This document shows positions 23,044 through 30,470 of a stretch of DNA of 41,559 nt, piece after piece. The translations under genes were made by a program, and so were the position numbers. Every line of letters begins with the position of its first letter. Within the stretch, counting starts at the first letter, position 1. The DNA is from Spirochaetaceae bacterium UBA6089 (lineage in GTDB: Bacteria > Spirochaetota > Spirochaetia > Treponematales > Rectinemataceae), in the NCBI GenBank assembly GCA_002435985.1, contig DIXD01000040.1:314-41872 (forward strand), written 5' to 3'. The notes beneath the pieces are model-generated. The model had not been told where the DNA came from. It saw nothing but the letters and a program-made list of their open reading frames with translations, and made no database searches.

Positions 23044-24269
23044 CATTACTCTCGCAGATACAACAATTTCTGGACTCGCAGGAACAGGGTGTCATCGAGC
23101 TCGAGACGCTTCTCTCCTCGTATCCTGCACTTGCTCCGGAGTCGGGCGGGATCGGGGAGATCGAGAAGGCAGCGGCGCTTGAAGCCTGGCTCAAGAGGCA
23201 GGGCTTGACGGATATTGTGCACTACGATGCGCCGGACCCTCGAGTTCCCTCCCAAATTCGCCCGAACATGGTGGCGACTATTCCTGGCAAACGGCTGGAC
23301 AGTCCGATCTGGATCATGTCGCATCTCGATGTGGTGCCGGAAGGAGAGCGTCGGCTTTGGGAAACCGACCCGTGGAAGGTCGTCGTGAAGAACGGCAAGG
23401 TCTATGGCCGGGGCGTCGAGGACAACCAGCAGGGGCTCGTCTCATCAGTGTTTGCGGCCCTTGCGTTTCTCAAGCTCGGCGTCGTTCCGGAGCGCACGAT
23501 AAAGCTTCTCTTTATCGCGGACGAGGAAGTCGGATCCATGTTCGGCATACAGTACCTGCTCGAGCATTACAACCTCTTCGGCAAAGACGACATTATCCTC
23601 ATCCCGGACGGCGGCTCGGCCGATGGGACCGAAATCGAGGTGGCGGAAAAGAATATCTGCTGGCTTAAGGTGACGACAAAGGGCAAGCAGACCCACGCGG
23701 CGATGCCCGATAAAGGCGCCAACGCATTTCTTGCCGCGAGCGACCTTGCTCTGCGCATTCATCGGCTCGAAAAATCCACCTTCACCGCACGCGATCCCCT
23801 GTTCAGCCCGGATCGGAGTACGATCAACCCCACCAAAAAAGAGGCGAACGTGCCCAACGTGAACACCATCCCGGGCGAGGACGTGTTCTATGTCGATATG
23901 CGCATTCTGCCAGTCTATCCGGTGGCCGCCGCCCTCGAGGAAGTCTCCAGGCAGGCGCGCGCCATCGAGGCGGAGTACAATGTAAAGATTCAGCTCGACG
24001 TCCTTCAGTCGACCGAATCGAGGGCGACACCTGCGAATGCGCCAATAGTCGGCTTGCTTACCGAGGCGATCCGTCAGGTGTACGGCGTGGAGGCAAAACC
24101 GATCGGCATCGGTGGCGGCACGGTGGGCGCGTATCTGCGCAAGGCCGGATTCGACTGCGTCGTGTGGTCCAAAATGCACGAGAATGCCCATCAGCCGAAC
24201 GAAAGTGCCGATATCGCGAACATCATCGGCGATGCGAAAGTGTTTGCGACGCTCGCGATGATGCCCTGA
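23040..24269 (+). CDS. M20-family metallopeptidase (dipeptidase-like)
   Basis: A zinc-dependent amidohydrolase/peptidase of about 409 residues, cytoplasmic. Metal and catalytic positions are visible: His-Asp in MSHLDVVPEG, bridging Asp in GRGVEDNQQG, the Glu-Glu pair in IADEEVGSMFG, Asp in IPDGGSADG, and the distal His in WSKMHENAHQPNE. The dimerisation domain starts near LKVTTKGKQTHAAMPDKG. Members include dipeptidases and N-acyl amino acid hydrolases; the pattern fits the ArgE/DapE/dipeptidase branch, but the substrate cannot be fixed. Its ATG overlaps the galE stop (ATGA), a coupling that is not obviously metabolic. Confidence 0.87.
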   Translation: MTLLSQIQQFLDSQEQGVIELETLLSSYPALAPESGGIGEIEKAAALEAWLKRQGLTDIVHYDAPDPRVPSQIRPNMVATIPGKRLDSPIWIMSHLDVVPEGERRLWETDPWKVVVKNGKVYGRGVEDNQQGLVSSVFAALAFLKLGVVPERTIKLLFIADEEVGSMFGIQYLLEHYNLFGKDDIILIPDGGSADGTEIEVAEKNICWLKVTTKGKQTHAAMPDKGANAFLAASDLALRIHRLEKSTFTARDPLFSPDRSTINPTKKEANVPNVNTIPGEDVFYVDMRILPVYPVAAALEEVSRQARAIEAEYNVKIQLDVLQSTESRATPANAPIVGLLTEAIRQVYGVEAKPIGIGGGTVGAYLRKAGFDCVVWSKMHENAHQPNESADIANIIGDAKVFATLAMMP

Positions 24270-24358
24270 GAGGCTGTACGCGCGGCATGGAACTGCAGCG
24301 TGGTGTCCGAATGCGGGGATGATCGGCACACGATGTTCCCGCAGGGAGTACCGCGCAA

Positions 24359-25783
24359 TTACGGCGCGGTAGGGACCTTCAGTTTCTGTCCGATCCTCAA
24401 AATCGAATTCAGGCTGATGCCATTGAGATTCGCCAGCGTCTGGGCTGTGGTGCCGTAGCGTCGCGCCAGGCCATAGAGCGTGTCGCCTTTTTGTACAGTG
24501 TACGTCAAGGTTCGGACGCTGCTCGAGCTCTGGAGCGGCTGCAGCGAAAGAGGAATCATGAGGATCTGGCCGATCTTGAGGCGGTCTGGATCGAGACCGG
24601 GATTTACTTTGGCAATCATCGAGATAGAGATGCCGTAACGCTTCGAAACGGCGGTGAGCGTATCGCCTGCCTTTACTTTGTAGATTTCATAGTGCACGAG
24701 CGGAGCGTTTGGGTCGGAGAGGATCGCCTTGACTTGTTCGGATTTATCTGCCGGAATTTTTAAGAGGTGGCTATTTTCTGGCGGTGTAATGGTATAGTGC
24801 AATTCGGCGTTGCCGAGCTTCAGCGTGTCGAGCGGAATTTCCGCTTTTTCTGCGAGGAGCTTAATGTCCACTTGCTGGTCGAGCGAGATGGTTTCCCATT
24901 TGACAGACGACGAGGGCAATTCAAAACCATAGAGCTCCGGGTAGCGCAGAATCGAGGCCACCGCAAGAAATTTCGGCACGTAGTCCATTGCCTGCTTCGA
25001 AACGAGCCTCTTTTCGTATATCCTCCAAAAGTCAGTGTCTCCTCCCATGGCGTTGACGGCGCGTCGTACCGCACCGAGCCCTGCATTGTATGCGGCAATT
25101 GCGAGCGGCCAGTCCTTCAGATCATTGTAATTGTCGATGAGCTTCTTGAGCGCTGCATCGGTGCTCTTCATAAAATCGCGCCGCTCATCCACCCAGTCGG
25201 TAATGCTTATACCGTAGCCGCCGATAGAGTTCCGCATGAATTGCCAGATGCCCATCGCCCCGCTTCTCGAAACCGCAAAGGGCGAAAAGGACGACTCGAT
25301 GACGGGCAGATAGGCCAACTCCTGGGGCACGCCGTATTCGGTCACTTTGGATTGAATATAGTCCATAAAAGGCGCAGCCCGCTGCATCGTGGCGAGAAGA
25401 ATCTTACGCCCCTCGTCGCTCAGGTAGTATTGCCGATATTGTTCGAAGAGCTCGTGTCCCCAGGGCATGGGGATATCGTAGCTGCGATTTTTGGCTTGAT
25501 CCTCGAGACTCAGTGCCTCGGGCTGGAGCCGGCTCAGATCGGGCGTCGGGAGATTTTCTTTTGGCGCCGGGGGATATTCTTCGGGCGCCGTGTCCGGAAG
25601 TACTTCGGGGCTAGGAATCGTTGCCTCGCTTCCACCCGTACTCACCTCGGGCAGAACCGAAGAACCAGTGACTTCCTGGCTCACTGCGGAGAGCGAGATT
25701 GCGTCCTCAACCTCCCTTGCCGATACAAGCGAGAGGGCGGTACACAGAGAAATCAGAAGTGCAGCGTTTCGAAGTTTCGTCAT
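24359..25783 (-). CDS. MltD-like lytic transglycosylase with two LysM domains
   Basis: An exported peptidoglycan-cleaving enzyme of about 474 residues. A signal peptide (NAALLISLCTALSLVSA) is followed by a Pro/Glu/Ser-rich linker. The SLT domain has the catalytic Glu in LPVIESSFSPFAVS, then SGAMGIWQFM, and AIAAYNAGLGAVRRAV. Two LysM wall-binding modules lie at the C-terminus (YKVKAGDTLTAVSKRYGIS and YTVQKGDTLYGLARRYGTT). ATG 25783 overlaps the stop of the upstream lipoprotein gene (ATGA); a longer frame to 25900 runs inside that gene. Domain order matches MltD. With the Slt-like protein it gives the window two SLT enzymes. Confidence 0.92.
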   Translation of the reverse strand: MTKLRNAALLISLCTALSLVSAREVEDAISLSAVSQEVTGSSVLPEVSTGGSEATIPSPEVLPDTAPEEYPPAPKENLPTPDLSRLQPEALSLEDQAKNRSYDIPMPWGHELFEQYRQYYLSDEGRKILLATMQRAAPFMDYIQSKVTEYGVPQELAYLPVIESSFSPFAVSRSGAMGIWQFMRNSIGGYGISITDWVDERRDFMKSTDAALKKLIDNYNDLKDWPLAIAAYNAGLGAVRRAVNAMGGDTDFWRIYEKRLVSKQAMDYVPKFLAVASILRYPELYGFELPSSSVKWETISLDQQVDIKLLAEKAEIPLDTLKLGNAELHYTITPPENSHLLKIPADKSEQVKAILSDPNAPLVHYEIYKVKAGDTLTAVSKRYGISISMIAKVNPGLDPDRLKIGQILMIPLSLQPLQSSSSVRTLTYTVQKGDTLYGLARRYGTTAQTLANLNGISLNSILRIGQKLKVPTAP

Positions 25784-26880
25784 TGTAATTTTTCTCCAAA
25801 GTAGATGCCGGCCCACTCCCAATTGCCATGAACCTTGGGATCGGCCGGGAAGTCGACTCTCCGGAAGTAGAGATACCAGAGAGGTATATAGCCTGTCCAT
25901 CCAGAAGTGCGGAGGAAGGCTTCCGAATCGTTGTAGGACCGATCGAGCGACGGTGCGACGTAGATCGGACCTCGGGTCATAAAATGACTGAAATTGAAAA
26001 GCACGTTGGAGTTAGACTCTTCTCCCCCTTCTTTATACCAGGACATGGCGAAAAAGCCCGCCTTCGACATGTATTTTTGGAGTGCTTTTGGGGAACTGGC
26101 GGCGATGGCCTTGCGGATGTTGTCTACAAGCTCGTCGAGATCGGCGTATGTCCAGTCTTTAGGGCTATCGTTGAATTCCACGATTTTCCGGGCATAGTCG
26201 TGTGCATCTGGATATCCGGGGATGGTGATCTCGGAGTAGGGTAAAAATCGACGATATTCCTCTATTGCCTGGGACCAGAGGCCGAGCTTTTCGTATTCTT
26301 TGGCGAGCAAAAAGTGGAAGGCCCCGATTTCGTCCGCATCGGGAAAGCGACGGATGAACTCGCGATACCATGCGACCTTTTTTTCTGGCCGGTTGTCGCT
26401 TTGGAGGAGCTTCGTCAGACAAGTGCGGTGGATCGATTGTCCCTCTATCGTCATATCCGGAAGGGTATTGACGATGCGCTCGTAGAACAACTGCGCAATG
26501 GGGCCGCTGCCCATCGATTCGTACACTGCGGCTGCGGCGAACAAGTACCACGTCTCGTAGGCATCGTGTTCATCGGCGAGAGCAGAGAGAAACCTTGCCG
26601 CACCGGCTTTTTGACCGTCTTCGATGAGAAGGCTGCTGATTCGCCTCGCTGCAAGCATCCTCTGTTCAGGATAGTAACCACTCTTTTTCAGTTGAGGAGA
26701 CTGAAGCACTTCGAGCGCGTCGCGAAGGGCCTTTCTCTGGGCTTTGTCGGAGACCGAGAACTCTTGTGCTCCTAGAAAGAAAGGCACAGAAATATCGTCG
26801 CTGCATGCAGCCAGCACAAGCACAATCAGAATGGACGAAAGAAAAAATGCTGCACCTCTTGCTTTCTGCGGCTTCCCCAT
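25780..26880 (-). CDS. TPR-type lipoprotein
   Basis: A 366-residue protein with a lipobox at LVLAACSDD (Cys about residue 27), hence probably anchored in a membrane facing the periplasm. Helical TPR-like pairs fill the middle (ARFLSALADEHDAYETWYLFAAAAVYES, KEYEKLGLWSQAIEEYRRFLP). The last third is different, with aromatic-rich segments (GWTGYIPLWYLYFRRVDFPAD, GNWEWAGIYFGE). I do not recognise the C-terminal part. Its stop overlaps the start of the MltD-like gene, so it may be a partner or regulator of that transglycosylase; this is inferred from coupling only. Confidence 0.78.
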   Translation of the reverse strand: MGKPQKARGAAFFLSSILIVLVLAACSDDISVPFFLGAQEFSVSDKAQRKALRDALEVLQSPQLKKSGYYPEQRMLAARRISSLLIEDGQKAGAARFLSALADEHDAYETWYLFAAAAVYESMGSGPIAQLFYERIVNTLPDMTIEGQSIHRTCLTKLLQSDNRPEKKVAWYREFIRRFPDADEIGAFHFLLAKEYEKLGLWSQAIEEYRRFLPYSEITIPGYPDAHDYARKIVEFNDSPKDWTYADLDELVDNIRKAIAASSPKALQKYMSKAGFFAMSWYKEGGEESNSNVLFNFSHFMTRGPIYVAPSLDRSYNDSEAFLRTSGWTGYIPLWYLYFRRVDFPADPKVHGNWEWAGIYFGEKLQ

Positions 26881-26971
26881 TCTATTACCTTACCATGCAG
26901 TGTTTTTTTAGGGCAAGCATCGATATTTCCTTGTAACCTTTGCCCATTTGCACTACTATAAACAATTGAAC

Positions 26972-28864
26972 ATGAAGATACGATGCAGGTTTTTGGTGAG
27001 AATTTTCGATATCCTTCTCCTAAGCGCCGTCATGGCGGGAATACAGGCCTTTGTTGTGCCCGGTATCGTCTCCGCCCAACAAACCTTACCGAAGCTCGAC
27101 GACGAACACCTCAAAAAAATAACAAGCGAATCCTCGGAGCTCGAAGCGCTGATAATGAAGGCCACACCCCAATCGATAGCCCAGGCGCAGGCTCAAATCG
27201 CCGCCTCGCCATATCTCTCGGATCCCGATAAAGCCGTGCTCGATGTCATCGCGCGTGGCATCAGCCTTGCCGTCTATGGCCCAAAGAACGTACGCATTGA
27301 GGTGCCTTCGGGAGCACAGGGCGCCACCACAGAATATATCACATGTTTGGCTGGGCTTATCGACGCCTTGTCGGGAAATATCCCTCGGGTTTTTCAAAAC
27401 AGCACCTACTCGACAATGTCCGAGTTCGTCACATCCCTGGCCTTCTTTCGAACCTCGAAGAACGAGACACGGGAGCAAGCACTTGCAGCCGTGTTACGGT
27501 TTGAGGCCTTGGGCGGCACCTCGGTTGTCCCCATGCTCATCCGAGGGCAGATGGCGTTAGAGTCGCAACAGTACGACGAGGCAGCGAAACAGTTTCAAAA
27601 GGCGCTCGAGCTCGATCCCCAGTGCCAAAAGACTGCCTGTAGCCTCGCGCGGTCATTGCTCGCCCTGAAAAAGCCGGAGGATGCGAAAAAAGCGCTCGAC
27701 CCGATCGTAGCCCAGGCCGGCCTGAGCGCTGAATTCAAAGCTTTGTATGGGATGAGCCTCTATAGCCTCAACAACGTGCTCGACGCGGAACCGTGGCTTG
27801 CCGGCGCGCTCAAGGATGAGCCGTCCCGCGTCGATGTGCTTGTTCCGCTTGCGGCAGCCGCGATGCAGCGGCGCGACTACCCGGCTGCCGCGCGGTATCT
27901 TGAGAGCGCCTCAAAAACAGCCTCTCAGGACCTGACTTGGCTCGTGCTGAAAAGCCAGTATGCGCTCGAGTATGCTCGACAGTCCGATGCCGAGCGTTTT
28001 GCTCGTTCCGCGGTGCGTTTGTTCCCCAAAGATCCTGTGGCAATCGCTCAGCTCATTCTGGTTCTGCAAGAGTCCGACGATCAGACTCGGCACATGGAAG
28101 CCGTCGATCTGGCAAACGTGGTGCTCGATCTGACGAAGGGGCATAATGCATATTCCACTCCCCTCGAACAGGCACAGAGGACCTGGGCACGAAATGTGGG
28201 CTTCCAATTTCTCGTGAGCGAGAGCTATCGTCGGCAGGATTGGCTTTCGGCGGCGAATTACCTGCAGCAAGCGGGAAGCGCCGCCCTCGACAAAGAGATG
28301 GTGGCCACTATTCTGCGAAAGTCCGGCGATGTACAAGCAGCGGTGCAATTTTCCTCGAGCTGGTACGCGCAGGAGCCGACATCCGAAAAGGCCGTGGAGG
28401 CGTACTTACGCAGCCTGGCTATGGCGACCGGCGGTGGGTTGGCATCGGCTGCGCCGGCGAGCGATGCGCCTACAGGGCTCGGTATTGCACTCTCCGCGCT
28501 TGGTGTGAATCAGGGCGGAAGCACAAATTCTGCGATGCTCGACATGGTCGTGAAATTCATCGCCGCGCCATTCTCGAAAGAGTTGAAATCTTTTCTTTAT
28601 TATATGTCGGCTTCTCTTCAAAATGACGAGGATATAGCCATCGACCAGCTCAAGAATGCGCTCGTCGAAAGGGCGGACAACGTGGAAGCGCTCGTGTCGC
28701 TCGCTTCGATCTATCTCAATCGCTACAACCGCCAATCGGACAAGAGCGATACCATAAACAGGGATAAGGCCCTCCGCTACCTCACTCAGGCAAAGGCGCT
28801 CAATCCGACCGACAACGAACTTCGCGCGCGCATCAGCGAGTTGGAATCCCAGATCGGGCAATGA
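26972..28864 (+). CDS. Large exported TPR protein
   Basis: About 630 residues: signal peptide (ILLLSAVMAGIQAFVVPGIVSA) then many TPR-like repeats, e.g. ALESQQYDEAAKQFQKALELDP, SLARSLLALKKPEDAKKALDP, AAAAMQRRDYPAAARYLESA and a final ALRYLTQAKALNPTDNELRAR. No enzymatic domain is seen. It probably acts as a periplasmic scaffold. ATG 26972 has no ribosome-binding site; TTG 26966 is in frame two codons earlier. A possible -10 (TATAAA at 26957-26962) would start the transcript only a few bases before the ATG, so translation may be near-leaderless. The TGA overlaps the ATG of the TIGR02757 gene. Confidence 0.8.
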   Translation: MKIRCRFLVRIFDILLLSAVMAGIQAFVVPGIVSAQQTLPKLDDEHLKKITSESSELEALIMKATPQSIAQAQAQIAASPYLSDPDKAVLDVIARGISLAVYGPKNVRIEVPSGAQGATTEYITCLAGLIDALSGNIPRVFQNSTYSTMSEFVTSLAFFRTSKNETREQALAAVLRFEALGGTSVVPMLIRGQMALESQQYDEAAKQFQKALELDPQCQKTACSLARSLLALKKPEDAKKALDPIVAQAGLSAEFKALYGMSLYSLNNVLDAEPWLAGALKDEPSRVDVLVPLAAAAMQRRDYPAAARYLESASKTASQDLTWLVLKSQYALEYARQSDAERFARSAVRLFPKDPVAIAQLILVLQESDDQTRHMEAVDLANVVLDLTKGHNAYSTPLEQAQRTWARNVGFQFLVSESYRRQDWLSAANYLQQAGSAALDKEMVATILRKSGDVQAAVQFSSSWYAQEPTSEKAVEAYLRSLAMATGGGLASAAPASDAPTGLGIALSALGVNQGGSTNSAMLDMVVKFIAAPFSKELKSFLYYMSASLQNDEDIAIDQLKNALVERADNVEALVSLASIYLNRYNRQSDKSDTINRDKALRYLTQAKALNPTDNELRARISELESQIGQ

Positions 28865-30174
28865 AATCATCCAAGGACAGCTTTTCGGTTGAAGAGGGCA
28901 GCGAGAGCCGCGAAGAAGGGAAGGGCGGGGCTGCCGGTGGCGAAATGTCGGGCGTGGCTCCCAGAAACGAAGTCCCGGGTGCGGCTCCCGGCAGCGGAAT
29001 GTCGAGCGCGGCCCCCGGTGGCGGCCCGCCTGTCGCCTACAGCAAAGAAAACGGCGCGGCCCCCGGTGGCAGCCCGCCGGTCGCCTACAATAAAGTAAAA
29101 GGCGCGGCTCTTACTGACAGCCCGCCGGTCGCCTATAGCCCCGAGATCGCCTGTTTTCTCGAAGAAATCTACAGCGTATGCAACCGCATCGAGCGGCTCG
29201 AACTCGATCCGCTCGCCGTCGTGCGGCGCTATTCGGCGCCCGAAGACATCGAGGTAGCAGGCCTCGTGTGTTCAACCCTCGCCTTCGGTTCCGTGCATCT
29301 CATCCTGCGCGCGTGCGAAACGGCCCTCGAACCCCTGGGAACACGGCCCGCAGATGCCCTGCGCACGATGGATCAGCGCGACATAGAGCGCCAGTGGGGC
29401 TCCTTTCAGTACCGCTTCTGTTTTCCGAACGACATGATTGCGCTCATGGGGGCAATCCGGAAAGCATTGCTCGAGTATGGCAGCCTCGAATCGGTTTTCT
29501 TGCAAGGTGATAAATGGCGCGCGCATGGAGCTCCGATGCTGGAGGCGGCGTCGGCATTTGTACGCACGCTGCGGCGGTTTGCGAATGAGGTGACGCCATC
29601 CGGCTTGCGCAAGAATCTGCTGCCGGACCCAGCCGACGGCTCAGCCTCTAAGCGTTTATTTCTCTTTTTTCGCTGGATGATCCGCCACGACGAAATCGAC
29701 CCAGGCCCATGGTCTTCTGTTGATCCTTCGCGGCTCCTGGTGCCGATGGATGTGCACATGGCGCGCACCTGCGCCGAACGACTGCATTTTCTGCCAGGGC
29801 GGAGAGAAAGGGCTGCCGTAGGAGGGGCAGGCAGGGCAACCAAAGTAGGCGATGTAGGCGCCGCAGGCGCGGCAGGCGTCGGAGGCGGGGCAAGTGGGAC
29901 AGCCGAGGCAAGCACCGCAGGCGCTGCACGTGAGGCTGGCGAAACAGGTAGGGCAGCCACTACGGGCGGGCCCACCTCCGTCATCGATGTGTGCAAAGAC
30001 ACCGCATGGAGCGGATCCAGTGCTTCTGCACCCCACATCAACCTACGAACCGCCCTCCAGATCACCGAAGCGTTTCGCCTCTACGCACCCGACGATCCCG
30101 TCAAGTACGACTTCGCACTGACACGCCCCGGCATCGACCCACACCCCGGAGACGAACGCTTCGGCTGCCTATGA
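28861..30174 (+). CDS. TIGR02757/DUF2400-family protein with repeat insertions
   Basis: A protein of a conserved but uncharacterised family. The core is recognisable at LDPLAVVRRYSAPEDIEVAGLVCSTLAFGSV, KRLFLFFRWMIRHDEIDPGPW, LLVPMDVHMARTCAERL, and the end ITEAFRLYAPDDPVKYDFALTRPGI. At 437 residues it is much longer than usual (about 250-280) because of two low-complexity insertions. One is an N-terminal region with three 16-residue repeats built around PPVAY. The other is an Ala/Gly-rich stretch of about 55 residues between the DVHMARTCAERL block and the C-terminal block. The start overlaps the stop of the TPR gene (ATGA). Function unknown. Confidence 0.83.
   Translation: MKSSKDSFSVEEGSESREEGKGGAAGGEMSGVAPRNEVPGAAPGSGMSSAAPGGGPPVAYSKENGAAPGGSPPVAYNKVKGAALTDSPPVAYSPEIACFLEEIYSVCNRIERLELDPLAVVRRYSAPEDIEVAGLVCSTLAFGSVHLILRACETALEPLGTRPADALRTMDQRDIERQWGSFQYRFCFPNDMIALMGAIRKALLEYGSLESVFLQGDKWRAHGAPMLEAASAFVRTLRRFANEVTPSGLRKNLLPDPADGSASKRLFLFFRWMIRHDEIDPGPWSSVDPSRLLVPMDVHMARTCAERLHFLPGRRERAAVGGAGRATKVGDVGAAGAAGVGGGASGTAEASTAGAAREAGETGRAATTGGPTSVIDVCKDTAWSGSSASAPHINLRTALQITEAFRLYAPDDPVKYDFALTRPGIDPHPGDERFGCL
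29010..29147 (+). repeat. 48-bp repeat in the TIGR02757 gene
   Basis: Three consecutive units of 48 bp, the last incomplete, each encode a ..(G/D)xPPVAY(S/N)-type 16-residue motif. The first two are the most alike. The period preserves the reading frame. Confidence 0.82.
29815..29985 (+). repeat. Ala/Gly-coding low-complexity insertion in the TIGR02757 gene
   Basis: GC-rich DNA with recurring GCAGGC and GTAGGCG hexamer-like units encodes a stretch of mostly Ala, Gly, Thr and Glu. It interrupts the conserved family core. Confidence 0.75.
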
Positions 30175-30232
30175 GCTGCAGACGTCCGGAGGCACCCGAT
30201 GCTTCGCGTCGTGGCGCCGTCCCTGCGTCGCA

Positions 30233-30262
30233 TTGACAACGGCGCGCCCACTGTGCTACGTT
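30233..30262 (+). promoter_or_regulatory. Candidate promoter of tRNA-Pro
   Basis: A perfect -35 TTGACA (30233-30238) is followed after 18 bp by TACGTT (30257-30262), a poor -10. It lies 23 bp before the tRNA. Confidence 0.5.
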
Positions 30263-30285
30263 ACTTAGGCTTTCAAACAGCATTC

Positions 30286-30359
30286 CGGGCAATAGCGCAG
30301 GTGGTTAGCGTACAAGTCTGGGGGACTTGGGGTCGCCAGTTCGAGTCTGGCTTGCCCGA
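30286..30359 (+). tRNA. tRNA-Pro (GGG)
   Basis: A 74-nt cloverleaf: acceptor CGGGCAA/TTGCCCG with the C1-G72 pair typical of bacterial tRNA-Pro, D stem GCGC/GCGT, anticodon stem CAAGT/ACTTG with loop CTGGGGG (anticodon GGG), T arm GCCAG-TTCGAGT-CTGGC, discriminator A. It marks the left boundary of the accessory region. Confidence 0.95.
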
Positions 30360-30362
30360 TAT

Positions 30363-30403
30363 AATAGAGCACGTCGTGGCGATGCGATGACGTGCTCTAT
30401 TTG
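30363..30403 (+). terminator. Hairpin after tRNA-Pro, probable terminator
   Basis: A perfect 13-bp stem (30363-30375 with 30389-30401) encloses a 13-base loop and ends in a short T run. The T tract is weak, so it may only be a processing or attenuation hairpin. Confidence 0.6.
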
Positions 30404-30470
30404 TGTGCACCCAGCAGGGCGCACCTACGAGCACCATCGGCAGCAACCCGTTGTTATGTAGCCTTCTGCC

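Noticed and set aside
24767..25804. 345-codon plus-strand frame opposite the MltD-like gene
   Set aside because: It is antisense to a clear SLT-LysM protein, with no motif of its own.
30403..30422. GTGCACCC/GGGCGCAC hairpin downstream of res
   Set aside because: It lacks a T run on the minus strand, so I do not call it the terminator of the RM operon.
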